Assembly: GCA_965223305.1 (NCBI GenBank)
Contig: CBDCWT010000062.1
Coordinates: 20,903-84,902 of the forward strand
Reading direction: 5' to 3'
Length of the DNA: 64,000 nt
DNA from: CBDCWT01 sp965223305
GTDB taxonomy: Bacteria; Planctomycetota; Planctomycetia; Pirellulales; Pirellulaceae
Shown: positions 58,965 to 64,000 of the stretch, one piece after another
How the letters are laid out: the number at the start of each line of letters is the position of its first letter
How positions within the stretch are numbered: position 1 is the first letter of the stretch
Program-made: the position numbers and the translations under genes
The notes under the pieces: model-generated
Seen by the model: only the letters and a program-made list of their open reading frames with translations
What the model was told of the DNA's origin: nothing
Databases searched by the model: none

Positions 58965-60833
58965 TTACGCGGCGGTCGGATAACGAGTTGGATCGGTCGT
59001 CTCTTGGTATTGGGGAACGATCTGTTGCAGCTTGCCGACAATCTCGTCCCGGGCAGAGTTGGTCAGACGTGACAGCTCTTCGAGATCCACCCGGATGGCG
59101 CCAAGATCAACCGGCACCGAGGCTGCGACCATGATCTTGGCGTGTGACGTCGCGACGTTTTGCTCGCCGTCTACGCGAAGTTCTTCAAACAGTTTCTCAC
59201 CGGGGCGGTAACCTGTGAACTCGATCGCCACGTCTTCGCCAACTCGCAGCCCCGACAGGCGAATCATATCCTCTGCCAGGCCGACGATACCCACCGGCTC
59301 TCCCATGTCGAGCACGAAGATCTCGCCACCCTGGCCCATGGCGCCCGCCTGAACGACCAGCTGTGACGCTTCTGGAATCGTCATGAAGAAGCGGGTCATC
59401 TTCGGATGTGTCACCGTTACGGGCCCGCCCGAGGCAATCTGCTGGCGGAAAATCTGCACGACACTGCCCGCGGAATCGAGCACGTTACCGAAGCGGACGG
59501 TGACAAACCGGCAGTCGGACCGGGCCGCCAGCGCCTGCACGTAGAGTTCCGCTGCACGTTTGCAGGTTCCCATCACGCTGGTCGGATTCACGGCCTTGTC
59601 AGTCGACACCATCACGAACGACTTTACCTTGTGTTGATGCGACAAATCTGCAACGAGCTGCGAGGCAAGCGTGATGTTCTTAACACCTTCTCCCGGATTG
59701 GCCTCCATCAACGGAACATGTTTGTAAGCAGCTGCATGGAAGACGATGTCTGGCCGATGGGTCGCAAAGATCGCGTTCATGCGCATACCATCAGTTACAT
59801 CGGCGAGGCAGACCACGACTTCGACTTGCGTGGTCAGCCGGGTGAGCTCGCGCTCTAGGAAAAACTGGCCGGTCTCGGACTGATCGACAATTACGAGCTT
59901 CCTTGGCGAAAATTGCAGCAGCTGCCGGCAGATTTCCGCGCCGATGCTTCCAGCGCTGCCGGTTACCAACAACACTTGACCGTCAATCCACTCACGCAAC
60001 TCGTCGATATTCAACTTAACTGGATTGCGCCGCAGCAGGTCTTCGATAGAAACTTCTCGAGGACGCAAGTCCACCTGCTCGTGAATCAGCTGCTCGTAGC
60101 TCGGCAACACCTTGACGACCATGTCATGTTCGCGACCGTCTTCAACCAGTTGTCGAACCTGCTGGCCCGACAGCTCACCGGAGGTCATCAATACCTCGGA
60201 TACGCCATGCTTGTTTGCCAGCTGACACGTTTCTTCAAGGGTTCCGATTACGGGAATCCCACCGATGTACAATCCTCGAGTCGCCGGAGCGTCGGCGATG
60301 AACCCGACTACACGATAGCGCAACTTAAAATTGCGGCGAATGGCTCTGAGCAGCGCTTCACCCGAGTCGTTCGCCCCGACGATGAACACCGGTTGCTGGC
60401 CTTCGACGAGGAAAGGCCCGATCGCTCGCTCCTCGACCAACCTAACTACAGATCGCAGCGCGCCAAAGATGAAGATCGTCGCACCCCAGTCCATCAAGAA
60501 TACGCTGCGCGGAACTGCCACCGATGGAAAGAGCAGATAGTCACCGAAGGCGATCAGCAGCGAGCCGATCGTTGCCGCCTGGACAAGCACAACGAGATCG
60601 TGAAACGTCACGTATCGACCCCAACCCTGGTAGGCGCCAAACCAACTGAAAATCAGCAGCTTGGCTACAATGACCCAGCCGACGGTGGTCGTAAACTGAA
60701 GCTGTTCACTGATCCCTAACTCGCCCTCGAATCTCAGCCAATAGGCTGTGTAGTGAATGATGGCGAACAGCGGCAGCCAGCCGGCCACAATGAGTAGTTG
60801 CCGGGGATTAACAGACTGACTGAGTCGAGACAT
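58965..60833 (-). CDS. Membrane nucleotide-sugar 4,6-dehydratase (PglF/WbpM/CapD family)
   Basis: About 622 residues from ATG 60833. Four N-terminal membrane helices (about 10-110) are followed by a first Rossmann domain (FIVGANDSGEALLRAI), then a SDR catalytic domain with VLLVTGSAGSIGAEICRQLL, AAAYKHVPLMEANP, and the S/T-M/D-K signature MVSTDKAVNPTSVMG (the family uses Lys with an altered Tyr). This is the WbpM/FlaA1 type that turns UDP-GlcNAc into a 4-keto-6-deoxy sugar, the first step toward QuiNAc, bacillosamine or FucNAc derivatives. Confidence 0.93.
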   Translation of the reverse strand: MSRLSQSVNPRQLLIVAGWLPLFAIIHYTAYWLRFEGELGISEQLQFTTTVGWVIVAKLLIFSWFGAYQGWGRYVTFHDLVVLVQAATIGSLLIAFGDYLLFPSVAVPRSVFLMDWGATIFIFGALRSVVRLVEERAIGPFLVEGQQPVFIVGANDSGEALLRAIRRNFKLRYRVVGFIADAPATRGLYIGGIPVIGTLEETCQLANKHGVSEVLMTSGELSGQQVRQLVEDGREHDMVVKVLPSYEQLIHEQVDLRPREVSIEDLLRRNPVKLNIDELREWIDGQVLLVTGSAGSIGAEICRQLLQFSPRKLVIVDQSETGQFFLERELTRLTTQVEVVVCLADVTDGMRMNAIFATHRPDIVFHAAAYKHVPLMEANPGEGVKNITLASQLVADLSHQHKVKSFVMVSTDKAVNPTSVMGTCKRAAELYVQALAARSDCRFVTVRFGNVLDSAGSVVQIFRQQIASGGPVTVTHPKMTRFFMTIPEASQLVVQAGAMGQGGEIFVLDMGEPVGIVGLAEDMIRLSGLRVGEDVAIEFTGYRPGEKLFEELRVDGEQNVATSHAKIMVAASVPVDLGAIRVDLEELSRLTNSARDEIVGKLQQIVPQYQETTDPTRYPTAA

Positions 60834-61002
60834 ACCGGAGTGCCTGTGACCCCTGCGTTTAACCGTAGAGATTAGCTGCGCCGAAGAGACGCGTTGGTGC
60901 GATGAACGATCGCGGAACGAAGCGGCGAATAGTAGCGACGAGCCCACTCAGAGACAAGAGCAACAGCGCGTTTTAACCTACGAGCAAAGGCACGGCGGAT
61001 AC

Positions 61003-61677
61003 CTATTCCAGCCGTATCGCGACAGTATTACACGACTGAGTCGCTGCCAAGGCCGTCCACTGGCAGTTGAAAGCTCGACAGAAATCCAGAAACGCCCGGA
61101 ATTCGTGGTTCATCGAATAGAAGTCGTCGAAGATCACGCATGTGCCGGGTTCGAGCACCCGATGAAGAGAGGCTAGCACAAACAGGGTGGCGCTATAGAG
61201 ATCACAGTCAATATGGATGACCGTCGGAACCGATGGTACAAACTGGTTGTCTAAGAACGTTTCGAGTGTGTCTTGGAATAACCCAGATACGAACGAAACA
61301 CGGGTGTCAGCCGTTGTTGGCGGCCGCCCGCCCACGTTGAAAGTACCCGTTGGGTGAGACTTCGTCCAATCTTCAGGCAGGCCGGTGAAGGTGTCAAAAC
61401 CTGCGAAGCGACTTGCTGAATGTCGATTGTATTCCTCTGCCCACTTGAGGATTGACTCACCCCGAAAGACGCCAAATTCCAGGTACTGGATGCGACAGCT
61501 CCGCCCTACGACGTCAGCAACAGCGCTGTGAACCGCCTGCCGGTCACCTTCGACCATTGCGTTACCAAACACCTTACTGCGTAGGCGAATGAACTCGACA
61601 TTGTTGTTGATGAATTCCAGGAAGGCGATCTGTCGGGGGATGACGCGGGCTAGTAGATCGCGTTTTGTGGTGATCAA
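61003..61677 (-). CDS. TylF/MycF-like SAM-dependent methyltransferase
   Basis: 224 residues. Sequence signatures are YLEFGVFRGESILKWAEE (SAM-binding loop, about 66-83), FAGFDTFTGLPEDW, a Mg-site region VIHIDCDLYSATLFVLASL (about 149-167) and FDDFYSMNHEFRAF. TylF/MycF enzymes O-methylate deoxysugars and this subgroup is common in polysaccharide clusters, so it may methylate a sugar of the repeat unit. It has no membrane segment. Confidence 0.85.
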   Translation of the reverse strand: MITTKRDLLARVIPRQIAFLEFINNNVEFIRLRSKVFGNAMVEGDRQAVHSAVADVVGRSCRIQYLEFGVFRGESILKWAEEYNRHSASRFAGFDTFTGLPEDWTKSHPTGTFNVGGRPPTTADTRVSFVSGLFQDTLETFLDNQFVPSVPTVIHIDCDLYSATLFVLASLHRVLEPGTCVIFDDFYSMNHEFRAFLDFCRAFNCQWTALAATQSCNTVAIRLE

Positions 61678-61824
61678 TGCGGTTGCTCCGTTCCGAAGGA
61701 CTCCACTAACACCGTTGGCGACCGGTTTAGTGGGCTCTCTGAGTGCGTGTCTTGAGTTTGGCTAGCCGTTAGCTCGCATGGCTGCCCCTTTTGGGCACGA
61801 GCCGGTAAGTCGGGCATTGTCAGG

Positions 61825-63120
61825 CTAGGCTGCTCCGCGGGCAAGTTGTAGTCGCCTGCTGATCCTGCGTTGCGTCCGCTTGACGAGGTCACTCCAGCCC
61901 ACCCTCCCGTGATTCATGGCATCACTAAGGCTGGTCAAGGTTGTAAATGTCCGCAGGGCTCGCTGATCCAAGATGTGGAACTTGCCGTTAACCGAGGTGG
62001 TATTGAAGCCCCAGTCGAACTTCAAGCAAAAGTTCAAGGTCTCAGATGACATCGTGATGCCGCACCCGTCTCTGCTGACCCCAGACAATTCAGAAAAATC
62101 AGTAAGACTCAATTCATAAGCACGCTCATGATCTGTCACGAACACACGTAGTGGTCGGACCATGCGAGACACCTTGACCGCGCTCAGGTAAGCGATCCGT
62201 TCTCGCACTCTGCGGTGGTATTCACGGGCGGACTCAACGAGCGTCGGTGCGTCAACGGAGGTCGACCGGACGAGAGGCTCGGAAGCGTCGCCATAGTCTT
62301 GCAGATAACGAGACACGGCGCGCTCGGAGTCGTGTGTAGCCCCAACGGTCCACCTATCACCCGGGTAAAGAACGATCGGTGTGACATCCGCAGTGCGGAG
62401 AAAGTGGTCGTAAACGTCATCGATCTTGTTGATCGCGTCGTTCATATAGAAGTTATCTTCGTGACAGAAGTAGACGTAGCTTGCGAAGGGAATCAAGTAG
62501 TCCGGCTCCAAACAGTCAATCTGCAGTGCCATCTGGTCGAACTTCCGCTGGGCGTGTTTGCGCCGCTCGTCATACGTTTCTCCGACGTAGCTGGCATATG
62601 AAAACTGCGTCAGCAGCACGTCAATCTTGCCGTTGATCTGCGAGCGAATTGGAGCAAGGTCGGCGTGGGATGCCACAACACAGTCGTTGGTGTTCACGAC
62701 GACCTGCTGACCCGTGTCGAATACCAACGCTGAGTCGTCGTGGTACGGTTGACAGAGGAGGCGTACACCGTCTGACAATTCGTGCCACTCGTTGGGCGAA
62801 AGCTCGATAACGTCCTTGAAGCCCAAGTCGCGACAGAACTCAACAACCTTCTTGTCAACCGTTTTCTTGAAGAGGACAGTTATTCGCTCCCGGTGAGCTA
62901 CCGGGATCTTGCGGACGTTCGGGGGAAAGAAGTGGTCCGGATGTTCGTGCGAAAACCAGATGTGCGTGATATCTTTGAAGTCGTCGTAGGTGAAACGTGA
63001 TCCTGCCAAATGCGCCCACGAATTCTGGAAGACGGTTCCTTCAATCCAGGGGTCTGCGATCAGCCGCACACTGCCATGTTTGTAGATGACGGACGCGTGA
63101 TTGACGAACTCGAGTTCCAT
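61825..63120 (-). CDS. Metallo-beta-lactamase-fold hydrolase
   Basis: 431 residues. The metal-binding motif SHEHPDHFFPPNV (H-x-H-x-D-H, about 57-62) is clear, and the N-terminal MELEFVNHASVIYKHGSVRLIADPW follows the UlaG/lactonase-like or sugar-hydroxylase-like branch. The C-terminal 130 residues hold no recognised domain. It sits at the head of the glycan operon and reads in the same direction. It could hydrolyse a lactone or amide in sugar synthesis, or be a redox MBL; substrate unknown. Confidence 0.8.
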   Translation of the reverse strand: MELEFVNHASVIYKHGSVRLIADPWIEGTVFQNSWAHLAGSRFTYDDFKDITHIWFSHEHPDHFFPPNVRKIPVAHRERITVLFKKTVDKKVVEFCRDLGFKDVIELSPNEWHELSDGVRLLCQPYHDDSALVFDTGQQVVVNTNDCVVASHADLAPIRSQINGKIDVLLTQFSYASYVGETYDERRKHAQRKFDQMALQIDCLEPDYLIPFASYVYFCHEDNFYMNDAINKIDDVYDHFLRTADVTPIVLYPGDRWTVGATHDSERAVSRYLQDYGDASEPLVRSTSVDAPTLVESAREYHRRVRERIAYLSAVKVSRMVRPLRVFVTDHERAYELSLTDFSELSGVSRDGCGITMSSETLNFCLKFDWGFNTTSVNGKFHILDQRALRTFTTLTSLSDAMNHGRVGWSDLVKRTQRRISRRLQLARGAA

Positions 63121-63519
63121 TTTCGTTCCTCGTCGCGATTAACTCAGGGCATACGATCTTGGCCGCGGTCCGCCACACGCATGCCTCGGGAGGGCCTGCT
63201 TTCGAAATGTCCTGAAACTACCGGGCCGGAGTGTAGCCGTGCCGGAATGGAGCGTCAATGTTGTTTCTCGGCACGAGAGCCCATTGGGTGCAGGAACGCA
63301 GTTTGCGGTCGGAGTGGCGCATTGGATTCCGGTTTGCACCAACTCCCTTGCTAACGCTTTTTGAAGTTGCGCTTTCGGCTCAATCGTAAGCGCGAAGCGT
63401 AAGCGAGGGAATTACTTAGGTTGGTGCACCAACTTCCCCTCGCTGACGCTTCGGGTTAAGAAGAACGTGGCGAATTCGGCCTCTTCTCCCTGCCGAACGC
63501 CGGAAGGCGCAACTCAAAA
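63121..63519. other. Intergenic region upstream of the glycan cluster
   Basis: About 400 bases without a gene. The promoter of the glycan operon should lie within 63121-63300. It contains a long hairpin, listed separately, and the motif CACCAACTTCCCCTCGCTGA in two related copies (63337 and 63425 region). Confidence 0.45.
63393..63453. repeat. Long hairpin with an inner 14-bp palindrome
   Basis: Arms CGAAGCGTAAGCGAGGGA and TTCCCCTCGCTGACGCTTCG pair almost fully, with GTTGGTGCACCAAC, a perfect palindrome, at 63420-63433 in the loop. Possibly a terminator for the TPR gene or a dispersed hairpin repeat. Confidence 0.6.
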
Positions 63520-64000
63520 CTAGCGCGGCACCACCTCCGGGGCCCGCTGGGTGAGCTCCAGGCTCTTTCGCTTTGCCTGCTCGAACTGCTGGGCTACCGC
63601 TTGGTCGTCAGGCCTCCTCCGTAGACACCACTGGAACTGTTCGACCGCCTCGGTATATCGCGAGCTGTTTAGCAAGGCAATCGCCAGCGCATGGTGTTTG
63701 AGATAGCTGCTCAAATCTAAATCGACAGACCGCTCGGCACAAATCAGAGCCTGATCGTAGTCACCGAGATAGGTATAAACTGCGTTGGCTCGGTACCAGA
63801 TGTTGGACTGTTCTTCCTTGTCTGCGACGACGACATCTTCCTGCATCGCGGCTAGATACCGCTGCGCAACCGTGCCAGCCTCCGGATGACGATTGAGTTG
63901 GCGGTAGTGGTGGTAGAGCTGGGCCAGGCCGGCCGTGTCTGGTCGGAGCTGCTCCAATAAGAACTGCACAGGAAGGAGCGGCGCAAAGGCCTCGACGATC
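63520..64000 (-). CDS. TPR-repeat protein, C-terminal part (cut by window edge)
   Basis: At least 160 residues; the frame stays open to the end of the window (…VEAFAPLLPVQFLLEQ), so the internal GTG 63969 is not the true start. It has at least three tetratricopeptide-type helix pairs, for example AVYTYLGDYDQALICAERSVDLD and ALAIALLNSSRYTEAVEQFQWCLRRRP. Such domains hold protein complexes together; partners are unknown. Its stop is about 400 bases from the glycan operon start, on the same strand. Confidence 0.8.
   Translation of the reverse strand, partial: IVEAFAPLLPVQFLLEQLRPDTAGLAQLYHHYRQLNRHPEAGTVAQRYLAAMQEDVVVADKEEQSNIWYRANAVYTYLGDYDQALICAERSVDLDLSSYLKHHALAIALLNSSRYTEAVEQFQWCLRRRPDDQAVAQQFEQAKRKSLELTQRAPEVVPR

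Noticed and set aside
61674..61892. 72-residue ORF between the TylF-like and MBL genes
   Set aside because: Overlaps the MBL gene's end, is Ser/Thr/Gln-rich and has no recognisable fold.
1..64000. tRNA or rRNA genes
   Set aside because: None recognised by eye; a covariance-model search could still find one in the intergenic regions.

Overview
The window looks like a chromosomal segment of a planctomycete, most likely of the Pirellulales type. The reasons are a moderately high G+C content, a Tat-exported Gfo/Idh/MocA oxidoreductase beside a secreted glucuronoyl-esterase-like enzyme, a large subtilase with an N-terminal FERFEERIALSA motif, a leucine-rich-repeat lipoprotein, a RoxA-like dihaem cytochrome, and many intergenic repeats. 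This placement is inference from gene content. No rRNA or tRNA gene was recognised.

Layout. 0.5-3.1 kb: exported oxidoreductase plus CE15-like esterase. 3.2-4.5 kb: DEAD-box RNA helicase. 5.4-7.9 kb: RoxA-like cytochrome and a nucleosidase-fold protein. 8.0-10.3 kb: two bacterial PH-domain membrane proteins. 10.6-11.2 kb: repeat block. 11.4-19.8 kb: membrane-anchored hydrolase, degenerate GGDEF protein, Cys/Gly-rich secreted protein, membrane protein, LRR lipoprotein and a GT-C glycosyltransferase. 19.8-27.9 kb: housekeeping genes recG, rnhA, priA and nadD with a membrane sensor kinase. 28.2-32.5 kb: small conserved genes, a second kinase, a lipoprotein and a 217-bp tandem array. 33.2-36.8 kb: 1195-residue subtilase. 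37.6-39.4 kb: HTTM-type membrane gene pair. 40-63 kb: a large minus-strand surface-glycan cluster. 63.5-64 kb: a truncated TPR gene.

The glycan cluster reads leftward from about 63.1 to 40 kb. It encodes an MBL-fold hydrolase, a TylF-like methyltransferase, a PglF/CapD-type nucleotide-sugar dehydratase, a WbpB/WlbA-like dehydrogenase, a Wzx flippase, AsnB, a Wzy-like polymerase, HisH/HisF paralogues with a WbpG/PseA amidotransferase, two GT4 glycosyltransferases, an initiating sugar-phosphate transferase, a polysaccharide deacetylase, a formyltransferase, a GNAT acyltransferase, a DegT aminotransferase, and a TPP-dependent E1 alpha/beta pair. Together they suggest a Wzx/Wzy-exported glycan with amino, N-acyl or N-formyl, amidine or amide, and possibly two-carbon-branched sugars.

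The least expected signal is between the genes. A 174-bp near-palindromic element occurs four times complete and once cut by the window edge. Every complete copy is flanked by an exact 4-bp duplication of the form YTAR, and all four variants are seen. A second, unrelated-looking element of 141-149 bp has the same kind of duplication. There are also REP-like hairpins with a GTTA loop and stems that change in a compensated way, clustered round a REP-associated tyrosine transposase gene; a 217-bp tandem array built round a different hairpin; and a roughly 480-bp inverted repeat pair 26 kb apart.
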